Positions 51,386 to 60,888 of a DNA stretch of 64,000 nt are shown one piece after another. The notes beneath the pieces were generated by a model, which worked only from the letters and a program-made list of their open reading frames with translations, did not search any database and was not told where the DNA came from. Positions within the stretch are counted from its first letter, which is position 1; the number at the start of each line of letters is the position of its first letter. The stretch is from Pseudobacillus lumedeiriae (lineage in GTDB: Bacteria > Bacillota > Bacilli > Bacillales > Domibacillaceae): contig NZ_JAUIYO010000009.1 in the NCBI RefSeq assembly GCF_044891285.1, positions 1 to 64,000 on the forward strand. Reading direction: 5' to 3'. The translations under genes were made by a program, and so were the position numbers.

Positions 51386-53743
51386 ATGATTTCGTTTTTT
51401 AAAAAGCTGAGTGACTCGAACGATCAGCGTTTGAAAAAATATTATAAAATAGTCAACCAAATCAATGAGCTGGAAGCCGGTTTTGAAAAGCTGTCAGATG
51501 AAGAATTAACCCAAATGACTGACACGTTTAAAGAAAGACTGGCAAACGGCGAAACCATTGATGATATTAAGGCAGAAGCTTTTGCAGTTGTACGGGAAGC
51601 GTCTAAACGCGTACTTGGCATGCGACACTATGATGTGCAGCTGATCGGCGGTCTCGTGCTGACAGAAGCGAATATTGCTGAAATGGCCACTGGAGAAGGA
51701 AAAACACTCGTCGCTTCTTTGCCAAGCTATTTGCGGGCTTTAGAAGGAAAAGGCGTACACGTCATTACAGTGAACGACTACCTGGCAAGCCGTGACCGGG
51801 AAATCATCGGTCCTCTTCATGAATTTCTAGGACTGACAGTCGGCCTTAATTTGCCGCTTATGGACCCTGAGCAAAAACAAAAAGCTTACCAGGCTGATAT
51901 TACATATGGCGTCGGCACCGAGTTCGGCTTTGATTATCTGCGCGACAACATGGTGTGGCATCCGAGCCAGCGCGTTCAGCGTCCATATCATTTTGCCATC
52001 ATTGACGAAGTGGACAGCGTCTTAATTGATGAAGCAAAAACACCGCTCATCATTGCCGGCAAAATGCCTGCAAGCGCCGATCTTCACGTCATCGGCGCCC
52101 GCGTTGCCAGCCGCTTCGTGAAAGATGAAGATTATCATATGGATGACGAAACAAAAGCGGTCAGCTTAACTGAGCAGGGCATTGAAAAAGTGGAAAAAGC
52201 CTTTGGAATCGACAATCTATATGAACTGGAACATCAAACGCTCTACCACTACATGATCCAAGCTGTACGCGCCCATGTCATGTTTGAGCGCGACGTTGAT
52301 TACATCGTAAAAGACGGCAAAATTCTGCTTGTTGATATGTTCACTGGCCGGACGATGGAAGGACGAACATTAAGTGATGGTCTGCACCAAGCCCTTGAAG
52401 CGAAGGAAAAGCTAGAAATTACAGATGAAAATAAAACACAAGCCTCCATCACGATTCAAAATTATTTCCGCATGTATCCTCACCTTTCAGGGATGACCGG
52501 TACAGCGAAAACAGAAGAGAAAGAATTCCAGCAAGTATATAACATGCAAGTCATCCAAATTCCAACGAATCGACCAAAACAGCGCGTAGATATGCCAGAC
52601 AACATTTACGCTACGGAAGAAGCTAAATATAATGCTGTAACAGAAGAAGTAAAAAAACGACACACAACGGGCCAGCCGGTTCTCGTTGGTACAACTTCCA
52701 TTCTGCAATCCGAAAAAATCGCGAAACATTTCCAAGAAGCTGGCCTATCCTTTGAACTGCTGAATGCAAAAAGTGTGGAACAAGAAGTTGAGTTAATTTC
52801 CAGATCAGGTCAAAGAAATCATATTACCATTGCGACCAATATGGCGGGCCGCGGAACAGATATTCTGTTAGGAGATGGCGTGGCGGAACTTGGCGGACTC
52901 TTCGTGTTAGGCACAGAACGGCATGAGAGCCGCCGGGTGGATAATCAGCTGAAAGGCCGCTCCGGACGGCAGGGAGATCCGGGAGCCAGCCAGTTCTTCA
53001 TTTCACTGGAAGACACGATGTTCCGCCGCTTCGCCAAAGAGGAGCTGGAAAAGCTCGCAAAGAAGCTGCAAACAGATGAACACGGAATCGTAACAAATAA
53101 AAAAATGCAGGAATTCGTTGATCGTGTCCAGCGTATTGTCGAAGGGGCTAACTTCTCCATGAGAGAATACAACTTAAAGCTCGATGACGTCATTAACGAG
53201 CAGCGCGGAATTATTTTTAGCCTTCGTAATAAAGCGGTTGACTCCGACAAACATTTCGACCGATTCCTTGCTATGCTGCAAGAAGCGGTGCACGATGAGA
53301 TTGATCGTTTATGTCCCGAAGACGAGTCTCCAGATGAATGGCTGGTCGACCAGCTTGCCGGAAATATCAGCGCTCTTCTCGGCGGCCGCCCTGTGCATCT
53401 GCCTGAAGAAGCCATGGGAAGAAAAGAAATCGATGCCATTGTTCAGCAGGCTGTTTCCGCTTATGTTGAGGAACTGACAGCGGAGTATCAGCCAGAATGG
53501 GATGAATACATTAAACGAATCATTCTTTCTGTCATCGATCGCCTCTGGGTGGAGCATTTAGAAAATATGACCCGCTTGAAAGAAGGAATCGGCCTCCGCT
53601 ATTATCAGCAGGAAGACCCGATGAGAATTTATGCACGCGAAGGGCTGCAGCTGTTTACAGACATGCATCATCAGCTCCAAAAAGAGATCGCCGCTCAATT
53701 TGGACAGATCGTCAAAGAATTAAATACTAAGGAGATATTATGA
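51386..53743 (+). CDS. secA2: Accessory Sec translocase ATPase SecA2 (785 aa)
   Basis: Motor for export of a subset of proteins. Walker A in MATGEGKTLVAS (GEGKT 103-107), NDYLASRD, TYGVGTEFGFDYLRDNM, DEVDSVLIDEAKTPLIIAG, and the C-terminal helicase half with TNMAGRGTDI and GRSGRQGDPG. It lacks the long C-terminal linker with the CxCxSGxxxxxCH zinc site of housekeeping SecA and is shorter (SecA1 about 840). The next gene is slaP, whose partner in B. anthracis is SecA2. Confidence 0.95.
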   Translation: MISFFKKLSDSNDQRLKKYYKIVNQINELEAGFEKLSDEELTQMTDTFKERLANGETIDDIKAEAFAVVREASKRVLGMRHYDVQLIGGLVLTEANIAEMATGEGKTLVASLPSYLRALEGKGVHVITVNDYLASRDREIIGPLHEFLGLTVGLNLPLMDPEQKQKAYQADITYGVGTEFGFDYLRDNMVWHPSQRVQRPYHFAIIDEVDSVLIDEAKTPLIIAGKMPASADLHVIGARVASRFVKDEDYHMDDETKAVSLTEQGIEKVEKAFGIDNLYELEHQTLYHYMIQAVRAHVMFERDVDYIVKDGKILLVDMFTGRTMEGRTLSDGLHQALEAKEKLEITDENKTQASITIQNYFRMYPHLSGMTGTAKTEEKEFQQVYNMQVIQIPTNRPKQRVDMPDNIYATEEAKYNAVTEEVKKRHTTGQPVLVGTTSILQSEKIAKHFQEAGLSFELLNAKSVEQEVELISRSGQRNHITIATNMAGRGTDILLGDGVAELGGLFVLGTERHESRRVDNQLKGRSGRQGDPGASQFFISLEDTMFRRFAKEELEKLAKKLQTDEHGIVTNKKMQEFVDRVQRIVEGANFSMREYNLKLDDVINEQRGIIFSLRNKAVDSDKHFDRFLAMLQEAVHDEIDRLCPEDESPDEWLVDQLAGNISALLGGRPVHLPEEAMGRKEIDAIVQQAVSAYVEELTAEYQPEWDEYIKRIILSVIDRLWVEHLENMTRLKEGIGLRYYQQEDPMRIYAREGLQLFTDMHHQLQKEIAAQFGQIVKELNTKEIL

Positions 53744-54645
53744 TGTTCTCATTTTTTAAAAAGAAAAAAAACGATATAAATCAATTGAAAAACGACGGCC
53801 GTGAAAGTGCTATTGCTTCAAGCGAATTAACAGACGGCGAAACAGCCGAATCAGCGGAAGAAGTAGAAACAGAACTTTCCCTTCATCCGTCGGCCAACAT
53901 CCCAAAAGAGCAAATGTACGTTCTGCGCTTTCTAAACAATGAACTGTCGCCTTTAAAAGCAAATCAGCTGTCCCTATCAGGCATTGAATGGGATGAACAG
54001 CCAGAGGGGCTCGCTGTTTCTGCCTTCGTCCGTAATTCCGTCGATAAAGGCATCCAATTAGGTGACGTCTCCCTCTTGTTAATCAATGAGGAAAACCAAG
54101 TCAAAGCAAGACACGACTTTAATCTAGCCGAAGTGGGAGAAATCCCTGCCAAAAGCAGCCGGCCATGGACATTCATTTTTCCAGCAGCTTCTGTTGAACA
54201 ACAAGTAGAGCTGGGCAAAGAAAATTGGACGCTCGCCTTTGATTTAACATCCAAAGAACATCAATTGGATTTAGCTGATTCATGGGAAGAATCCTTGCCA
54301 GCCGAAGAAAAAGAAAAACTGCAGCAGCTCGTCAAACAGCTTGGTGCTCCTGGCAAAAATGAATTAAATTTCACTGGGCTGCAGGCAAAAGCAGCGGAAG
54401 ACGGCAAATTTCATGTCACGATTTTGATCCGTAACGGCTATACCCGCAACATCAACATTGAGAAGCTTCCATTGCAAGTACTCGATAGCCAGAAAGAAAT
54501 CATAGCGGAAGGGCAGTTTAACATTGGGAGCTTAGAAATAAAGGCCAACACAACGAAGCCGTGGTCCTTTATTTTCCCGAAAGAACTTTTAAAAGCCGAA
54601 CATCCAGATCTTTCAAGCTGGAGTGTACAAGTGAAAAACAACTAA
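53740..54645 (+). CDS. slaP: S-layer assembly protein SlaP (301 aa)
   Basis: Accessory factor that works with SecA2 in S-layer protein export. Basic start FFKKKKND, acidic linker to residue 48, then two similar beta-rich SLAP-type domains (about 50-165 and 205-300), each with a PWTFIFP or PWSFIFP block. No signal peptide, so probably cytoplasmic or membrane-associated. The ATG overlaps the secA2 stop by 4 bases, implying coupled translation. Confidence 0.9.
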   Translation: MMFSFFKKKKNDINQLKNDGRESAIASSELTDGETAESAEEVETELSLHPSANIPKEQMYVLRFLNNELSPLKANQLSLSGIEWDEQPEGLAVSAFVRNSVDKGIQLGDVSLLLINEENQVKARHDFNLAEVGEIPAKSSRPWTFIFPAASVEQQVELGKENWTLAFDLTSKEHQLDLADSWEESLPAEEKEKLQQLVKQLGAPGKNELNFTGLQAKAAEDGKFHVTILIRNGYTRNINIEKLPLQVLDSQKEIIAEGQFNIGSLEIKANTTKPWSFIFPKELLKAEHPDLSSWSVQVKNN

Positions 54646-54673
54646 TTTGCTAGTTTATAAGAATTTTAAGATG

Positions 54674-54710
54674 AAAAATCCAGCAGTATACAATTCCTGC
54701 TGGATTTTTC
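54674..54710 (+). terminator. Terminator after slaP
   Basis: AAAAATCCAGCAG and CTGCTGGATTTTT arms; the T-run suits the plus strand, the A-run could also serve the convergent gene. Confidence 0.85.
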
Positions 54711-54723
54711 ATTTTATTTCTAT

Positions 54724-55917
54724 TTATTTACTTTGAAACACTTCTAAAATAGCGGAAACCGCCCGCTCACGTCCATCCGAAGGCCGGTTCAGCACTTTTG
54801 ATTTGCTTGAGCCGATTGCCCGTCCCGCCATCGTCGTTGAACCTCCTCCGTCTAGGTTCAATGCTTGATAGCCTCCAACACTTTGTAAATACTGAGCGAA
54901 TTCTTTCAGTGTCATTCCTGGACGGCCTTTTTGGCGGCCGTCAACGGTAACAAAATACACTTTTCTTCCGGATTGATCGACCATAACAGCTGATCGTGGT
55001 GCTCTTGATTTTGCATTTGGACTCGTTTCTGCCATCGTCATATTTACTTTTCCTTTTTGCACGAGCAGCGGTCCGCTCGCGAGCATGAAGCGGCTGTCTT
55101 TCCATTTCTCATCTAAATCAATGGTTAAAGAAACGGAGTCACCTAGCCTCAATTGTTTCACAAGTTCTGTTTTCTCCCCGTGTGCCGACAAGACAAATCC
55201 ATTTTTCGGAATAGCAGAACTTGATCGTTCTCCATACTTTCTGATAGCTGACACTTTTCCGGTCACTTCCCTGCCAAACTCGGCTCCTGGGTCAAGCGGC
55301 TGATCAAGCCCGCTGACAGTGACTTCATAGCCATATGGATTCGTCCTCGTATGGTTAAATTTCATGCTTCTCGTATACAGAATCAATTCATCCTTTTCAC
55401 GCGACTCATTGTATCCTGTCATCGGCAAAGCCGTTTCTTCAAAACTAGCCGTGATTCGTAATTGAAAACGGTCAATCACGGCTGCGCCATTTCGCATAAC
55501 ACCAAACGCTGCCGGCACGTACATGTAGTCGGTGTGTTTATTTGACACTGCACCAAGGTTATCCAGTTTATTGTCTTTAGCAAGCAGATAAGCTGGTTCC
55601 TTCGAAGCAAAGTGGAAAAATGAAGCATTGATCGCTCCCAGCTGCCTCTGTCCGGCCGGCATTTTACGATTAGACAGTGCGGATACCCGATCCAGGCGAT
55701 AATATGGTGCAGGCAAATAATAAGAAATACTATGCCCCCTCTTCGTTAAATCAATCCCCATGATGTCAATGGATTGATAGGTTCCGTTCACTTTCGTGTA
55801 CACGTTCTTCCAGTTAACTCCATTGCTTAACGCCGTTGTTTTTGCTGAACTTTCCACCGGAAAAGCCAGCAGCAGGACGAATATGAAAAGAAACGGTCCT
55901 GTTTTGTTCTTATACAA
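54724..55917 (-). CDS. Secreted phosphodiester glycosidase-family protein (397 aa)
   Basis: Signal peptide (MYKNKTGPFLFIFVLLLAF..., likely cleaved after VESSA, about residue 25). The C-terminal NAGPA-type domain has YFVTVDGRQKGRPGMTL (about 305-321), LNLDGGGSTTMAGR (about 343-356; the DGGGS is diagnostic) and RAVSAIL. Members hydrolyse sugar-1-phosphodiesters and occur near exopolysaccharide or S-layer genes. Here it lies among S-layer and wall-polymer genes; substrate unknown. Confidence 0.9.
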   Translation of the reverse strand: MYKNKTGPFLFIFVLLLAFPVESSAKTTALSNGVNWKNVYTKVNGTYQSIDIMGIDLTKRGHSISYYLPAPYYRLDRVSALSNRKMPAGQRQLGAINASFFHFASKEPAYLLAKDNKLDNLGAVSNKHTDYMYVPAAFGVMRNGAAVIDRFQLRITASFEETALPMTGYNESREKDELILYTRSMKFNHTRTNPYGYEVTVSGLDQPLDPGAEFGREVTGKVSAIRKYGERSSSAIPKNGFVLSAHGEKTELVKQLRLGDSVSLTIDLDEKWKDSRFMLASGPLLVQKGKVNMTMAETSPNAKSRAPRSAVMVDQSGRKVYFVTVDGRQKGRPGMTLKEFAQYLQSVGGYQALNLDGGGSTTMAGRAIGSSKSKVLNRPSDGRERAVSAILEVFQSK

Positions 55918-56246
55918 TAGGTATAACTCCTCTCTATCTGCTAAACTATTTCAATTATATCAAAATACCCAGACCTTTTTGGGTGTTTTTTACAAAAAGA
56001 AAAAGCACCTGTTCATAAAAACAGGTGCTTTCGGGCCATCCAACCGTTGCCACTTCATTATTATCAAATTACAAAACAGAAAACTATACTTTCATTTTAC
56101 CATATCTCCGTATTTTAACAAGAAATATTTTCATCTAATGGATATAATATCTTAAGTGCAGGGAAATCCGCTTCATTGTGTTCGAGTATTGATTATAGTA
56201 TGATTAGTTCGCCGTTATTTTCGGATGGTTTGTGGAGGAGATCAGC
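55918..56246. other. Divergent gap with a hairpin
   Basis: AAGCACCTGTT/AACAGGTGCTT hairpin at 56000-56030 with TTTTTCTTTTTG on the minus strand, terminator-like although no minus-strand gene precedes it. It may be an attenuator of the glycosidase gene or the end of a short RNA. The rest is AT-rich. Confidence 0.5.
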
Positions 56247-57692
56247 TTGATTTTTAATTCATTTGAATTTATTTTTTTATTTCTTCCGATTGTTTTGCTC
56301 GGTTACTTCTTGTTGAATCACTGGAATTTCACGCTGGCTAAAGCTTGGCTTCTCGGAGGTTCTTTATTTTTTTACGGCTGGTGGAACCCGAGCTATTTGC
56401 CCTTAATTTTCGCTTCGCTTATTGTAAACTTTCTCATTGGCACAGCACTCGGCAAGGAGTCTTTCCTTTCTAAAAGAAAGCTGATCTTAACGATCGGTGT
56501 AGTCTTTAACGTCAGCCTGCTCGGCTACTTTAAATACTATGATTTTTTTGTAGAAAACATTAATTTTTTATTCCATGAGTCTATTATGTTAAAAAACTTG
56601 CTGTTGCCTTTAGCGATTTCTTTTTATACATTTCAGCAAATTGGTTATTTAGTAGATTCCTATCGTCAGGAAACGAAAGGGTACAGTTTTTTAGACTACT
56701 CTTTGTTCGTCACATTTTTCCCGCAGTTAATTGCCGGGCCGATCGTTCACCACAGCCAGGTGATGAAACAGTTCCGGCAACAAGAAAATCGCCGGCTGAA
56801 CCCGCACAATTTCGCACTCGGGCTGCTTATATTCAGCATCGGTTTGTTTAAAAAAGTAGCGGTTGCCGACTCATTCGCGATTTGGGCCAATAAAGGATAC
56901 GCGATGGCAGACAGCCTTACGTTTGTAGACGGCTGGATGACAGCGCTGGCTTATACGTTTCAGCTTTATTTTGATTTCAGCGGCTACTCAGATATGGCCA
57001 TTGGCGCCGGGTTGTTGTTTAACATCCGTCTTCCGAAAAACTTCTTATCTCCGTATAAAGCGGTAGATATTCAAGATTTTTGGAGAAGATGGCATATTAC
57101 TCTCAATATCTTTTTAACTCAATATATTTATATCCCTCTTGGCGGCAGCCGGAAAGGGCCGGCTAGGACGTATATCAATATATTGATTATTTTCTTCATC
57201 AGCGGCTTTTGGCATGGAGCCGGCTGGACTTTCATCGTCTGGGGAATGATGCACGGCGCAGCAAGTGTCATAGCCCGCGCATGGAAAAAAGCGGGACATG
57301 CCCTGAACAAGCCGATTGCTTGGTTTATCACCTTCAACTTTGTTAATGTGTCATGGGTGTTCTTCCGTGCTCCCGACTTCCAAACCGCCATCCATGTGTT
57401 AAAGAGCATGGCTGGAATGAACGGTTTTTATTTACCAAAAGAAGTGATTGAATCCTTACATATCCCGCTCGGCAGTCCGGTACTGTTTAACTTTAACTTA
57501 GGCAGCCCATTTTTAGAAGTATTATTGTATATGATCGGCGGATTCCTAATCATTCTGTTTACGAAAAACTCCATCGAATGGAGAGACGAATTTAAACCTA
57601 AAAAGACAGTTGCTTTGTATGCCGCTATTCTTTTTCTTTATTCTGTGATGCAGCTGCAGCAAGTGACAGCTTTTCTTTACTTTAACTTTTAG
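56247..57692 (+). CDS. MBOAT O-acyltransferase, PatA/DltB-like (481 aa)
   Basis: Membrane-bound O-acyltransferase that passes acetyl groups across the membrane for polymer modification. At least nine hydrophobic segments; MBOAT hallmarks QDFWRRWHITLNIFL (about 273-287) and SGFWHGAGWTFIVWGMMHG (about 314-332) with the invariant His. A TTG start at 56247 is preferred, six bases after GGAGGAG; the upstream GTG overlaps that site. Paired with a PatB-like gene 12 bases downstream; B. anthracis PatA/PatB acetylate the S-layer-binding polymer. Confidence 0.92.
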   Translation: MIFNSFEFIFLFLPIVLLGYFLLNHWNFTLAKAWLLGGSLFFYGWWNPSYLPLIFASLIVNFLIGTALGKESFLSKRKLILTIGVVFNVSLLGYFKYYDFFVENINFLFHESIMLKNLLLPLAISFYTFQQIGYLVDSYRQETKGYSFLDYSLFVTFFPQLIAGPIVHHSQVMKQFRQQENRRLNPHNFALGLLIFSIGLFKKVAVADSFAIWANKGYAMADSLTFVDGWMTALAYTFQLYFDFSGYSDMAIGAGLLFNIRLPKNFLSPYKAVDIQDFWRRWHITLNIFLTQYIYIPLGGSRKGPARTYINILIIFFISGFWHGAGWTFIVWGMMHGAASVIARAWKKAGHALNKPIAWFITFNFVNVSWVFFRAPDFQTAIHVLKSMAGMNGFYLPKEVIESLHIPLGSPVLFNFNLGSPFLEVLLYMIGGFLIILFTKNSIEWRDEFKPKKTVALYAAILFLYSVMQLQQVTAFLYFNF

Positions 57693-57703
57693 GGTGGATC
57701 GTA

Positions 57704-58753
57704 ATGAGACAATCAAAGCTATTTATCGTGATTTTCTTTCTTCCGGTCATTGTGATCTTAAGTGGAATGGCCGCCTTTAACTTTTATATAGATCCTTATT
57801 GGACATATGATCTTAACCATCGATACAACGACCATCAACTGGCCGTGGATGAACGAGAACAAAAAACGAATCGAATTTATTTTCAAGACTTCTCTTACGA
57901 CACAATCATTCTTGGCAGCAGCCGGACAACCTATGTGAATCAGAATGCTTTCAAAGGAATGAAAGCATTCAATTATGCCGTGAATAACATGTCGATTCGT
58001 GAATATGACACCTTTTTGCAGTTTGCCGAGGAGAACAATCAACAAAAAGTCAAACGCGCCATTATCGGCATCGATTTTTTCAAGTCCAGCATTCAAGAAA
58101 GCGAACAGGCGGTTTCATTGAAAAACTACGAGGCAAAAGTGCAGCAGCCTTTTTATCGCGCAAGAAACTTAATTTCGTTAGATATTTTTAGATATTCATT
58201 GAAGAACTTTCAAATGTCAAAAAACAATGAAGTGAGTGAACTTCGTGTCTATAACCGCTACAACGTTGCGCACGCTAAACAAACGGATGCAGCTGAGCGG
58301 CTGGCAAATACAGAAGAAAAAATTGAACGGTTCCGGGATGAGTTTTACGGAAAAAACTATCAATACAACCCTAGATACAAAGAGTATTTAACGATTTTCA
58401 AAAAGCGGCACCCAGATGTTGAGTTTATTATTTTTACGACACCAATCTCAACTAAGCTGTTTCAGACGATGATTGAGGAAGGACAGCTGGATGACTACGA
58501 ACGATGGCTGCGCGATGTGACAGACGTGTTTGGCGGTGTCTACAACTTCATGTATCCAAATGAAGTCACACTCGACCTAGACAACTACTTTGACGGCCAC
58601 CATTTCTATCCTCACGTGGGAGACAAAATCGCCAAACGGATCTTGCAAGGACCAACCGTAAAAAACAGTCCATTCGGTGTGTACGTAACGAGCGAAACGA
58701 TCGATGAGCATCTAGAAGATGTGGAGCAGCTGGTGAAAGAGTTGAAAGAATAA
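57704..58753 (+). CDS. PatB-like extracytoplasmic O-acetyltransferase (349 aa)
   Basis: Membrane-anchored SGNH-type enzyme. One N-terminal membrane segment (7-28), then IILGSSRTTYVNQNAF (nucleophile Ser in GSSR, about 69-72), NYAVNNMS, IGIDFF, and the C-terminal DGHHFYPHVGDKI with catalytic Asp and His (about 286-291). It receives acetyl from the MBOAT partner and transfers it to a wall polymer. Whether the target is peptidoglycan or the SLH-binding polymer is open; SLH/SecA2 context favours the latter. Confidence 0.88.
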   Translation: MRQSKLFIVIFFLPVIVILSGMAAFNFYIDPYWTYDLNHRYNDHQLAVDEREQKTNRIYFQDFSYDTIILGSSRTTYVNQNAFKGMKAFNYAVNNMSIREYDTFLQFAEENNQQKVKRAIIGIDFFKSSIQESEQAVSLKNYEAKVQQPFYRARNLISLDIFRYSLKNFQMSKNNEVSELRVYNRYNVAHAKQTDAAERLANTEEKIERFRDEFYGKNYQYNPRYKEYLTIFKKRHPDVEFIIFTTPISTKLFQTMIEEGQLDDYERWLRDVTDVFGGVYNFMYPNEVTLDLDNYFDGHHFYPHVGDKIAKRILQGPTVKNSPFGVYVTSETIDEHLEDVEQLVKELKE

Positions 58754-58783
58754 GAAAGAGGCGGGAGATTCCCGCCTCTTTCT
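58752..58783. terminator. Terminator between the PatB-like and LysM genes
   Basis: AAGAAAGAGGCGGGA and TCCCGCCTCTTTCTT with a 3-base loop; symmetric, likely bidirectional between convergent genes. Confidence 0.88.
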
Positions 58784-58789
58784 TATTCT

Positions 58790-60676
58790 TTAGTAGAATC
58801 GTTTAAAACTATCAAACCGTTGTTTGAAATATGAATTGTCTAGGCTTGTAATTGTAATACCCTGCGAACTGCTGGCTTGAATAAATTGGTTGCCTCCGAT
58901 GTAAATGCCCATATGAGAGATTCCTTTTTTATATGTATTGGCAAAAAAGACAAGATCCCCTGCCTGCGGTTTATCAACGTAGTAAGAGCGGCTGTAGTAA
59001 CCTTCTGTACTTACCCTTGGAATGTTTTTCCCTGCTTTATTAAAGACATAATAGATGAAGCCGCTGCAGTCAAAGCCCGATGGCTCGACTCCTCCCCACA
59101 CATACGGAGTGTTGAGATGCTTTTTTGCTTCTCCAATTAAACCAGAGACGGAAAAAGATGGGTTGGACACGACTGGCTTATTCGACGGTGCCCCGCTGTT
59201 GCCTGTCCCTTCATTTGTTACTTTCAGCTTTTGCCCGACAAAAATAGCATCTGACGCTAATTTATTTAATTGCTTTAGCTCGGCGACGCTCATTTTATGT
59301 TTTTTGGCAATGGCACTAAGCGAGTCTCCGCTTTTTACTATATATATGCCCGATGAGGACGGCGGCTCGGATGGTGTAGATGGCTTCGGCGGTGTAGACG
59401 GTGCAGCTGACGATGGCTGACCGCTTACTTTCAGCTTTTGCCCGACGTAAATAGCATCCGACGTTAATTTATTTAATTGCTTCAGCTCAGCGACGCTCAT
59501 TTTGTGTTTTTTTGCAATCAGACTAAGCGAATCCCCGCTTTTTACTATATATACTCCTGATGAGGATGATGTATCTGTCGGGGCTGATGGTTTCGGCGGC
59601 GCAGAAGGAGCTGTAGGCGACGACTGGCCGCTTACTTTCAGCTTTTGGCCGACGTAAATGGCGTCTGACGTTAATTGGTTTAACCGCTTTAGGTCGGCGA
59701 CGCTCATTTTATGGTTTTTCGCAATCAGACTAAGCGAATCCCCGCTTTTCACTATGTATATGCCCGATGAGGACGGTGTCTCTGCCGGGGCTGATGGCTT
59801 CGCCTGAACCGGAGCCGGTGAGGCAGTCGATGGCTTGCCGCTCACTTTTAATGTTTGCCCCGCATAAATAAGATAAGAGTTCAAACCATTTAATTGCTGC
59901 AGCTGGGAAACGCTTATATTGTACGCTTTAGCAATGGCACCTAATGAGTCTCCGCTTTTCACCGTGTACGTTCCTGATGCAACAGCTCTAGTGTTCGTTG
60001 TCGGCTGTTGATTCGCAGAGGACGGCTTGCCGCTTACCTTCAGTTTCTGCCCTGCATAGACCGTATAGTTCTTCAATGCGTTGAGCTGTTGCAGCTCGGC
60101 GACGTCCATTCCATACGCTTTTGCAATGGCGCCCAGCGTATCTCCGCTTTGAACGATGTATGTTCCCGTCACAGACATTTGCTTGACGGGTGCCGGTAAA
60201 GCAGGTTTAGCCGCTTTCGTGTGGGATTCCGCCGCTGGAAGCGGGTGCTGAACAGCGGGCTGTTTCTCTGCCGCTGCCGGCGGCTGACCGCTTACTTTCA
60301 GCTTTTGCCCTGCATAAATAGACGAGTCCTTCAAGCCATTCAGCTGATTCAGTTCTTCTTCTCCTATTTGATAATGCTTAGCAATTGAATAAAGCGTCTC
60401 TCCCGTCTGAACAATGTGCGTTTCGCTAGATGGGGAAGCAGGAGCAGATGTCTTAACAACGCTTTGAGTCACTGTTAAAACTTGATTCACCTTCAGCTCG
60501 TCACTGCCTAAATCATTCAAGCTCTTCAGTGTAGTGACATCTGTATGATATTGTTGGGCAATACTATATAGCGTTTCACCATGTTTCACCGTATGCTGCT
60601 CGGATGCCTCGACGACAACAGCCGTTCCTGCAGAAAAAACAGCAGCAGTTGACAACGTAAATAAAGTTTTTTTCAT
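58790..60676 (-). CDS. Seven-LysM, NlpC/P60 peptidoglycan endopeptidase (628 aa)
   Basis: Secreted D,L-endopeptidase of the LytE/LytF/CwlS type. Signal peptide of about 25 residues, then seven LysM repeats (each HTV or YIV-SGDTL...GQKLKVSG) joined by Ser/Pro/Thr linkers. Repeats 5-7 are near-identical to each other, a sign of recent duplication. The C-terminal NlpC/P60 domain has Cys in GFDCSGFIYYVF and His in GISHMGIYIGG. Start at MKKTLFTL with AAGGTG upstream; 13 earlier codons discarded. Confidence 0.95.
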   Translation of the reverse strand: MKKTLFTLSTAAVFSAGTAVVVEASEQHTVKHGETLYSIAQQYHTDVTTLKSLNDLGSDELKVNQVLTVTQSVVKTSAPASPSSETHIVQTGETLYSIAKHYQIGEEELNQLNGLKDSSIYAGQKLKVSGQPPAAAEKQPAVQHPLPAAESHTKAAKPALPAPVKQMSVTGTYIVQSGDTLGAIAKAYGMDVAELQQLNALKNYTVYAGQKLKVSGKPSSANQQPTTNTRAVASGTYTVKSGDSLGAIAKAYNISVSQLQQLNGLNSYLIYAGQTLKVSGKPSTASPAPVQAKPSAPAETPSSSGIYIVKSGDSLSLIAKNHKMSVADLKRLNQLTSDAIYVGQKLKVSGQSSPTAPSAPPKPSAPTDTSSSSGVYIVKSGDSLSLIAKKHKMSVAELKQLNKLTSDAIYVGQKLKVSGQPSSAAPSTPPKPSTPSEPPSSSGIYIVKSGDSLSAIAKKHKMSVAELKQLNKLASDAIFVGQKLKVTNEGTGNSGAPSNKPVVSNPSFSVSGLIGEAKKHLNTPYVWGGVEPSGFDCSGFIYYVFNKAGKNIPRVSTEGYYSRSYYVDKPQAGDLVFFANTYKKGISHMGIYIGGNQFIQASSSQGITITSLDNSYFKQRFDSFKRFY

Positions 60677-60835
60677 CGCAAACACCTTCATTTCCAAGAA
60701 GAATTCTTTTTTCATTTATGTATAAAGACCCTCTTATTCTTTCATATTGAGGGAGTTAAATAGACTTTTTCTACAAGGTAAGACTTCTTTATACATCTAT
60801 TTCTCTATGAAATAAAGATCACCTGCTTGAATTTG

Positions 60836-60886
60836 AAAAAGCCGCCGAAAAAAACGTGAATATTTGTCTTTTCGGCGGCTTTTTTA
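60836..60886 (-). terminator. Terminator of the PBP gene
   Basis: AAAAAGCCGCCGAAAA and TTTTCGGCGGCTTTTT arms around 17 bases; located after the PBP stop. Confidence 0.85.
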
Positions 60887-60888
60887 TT

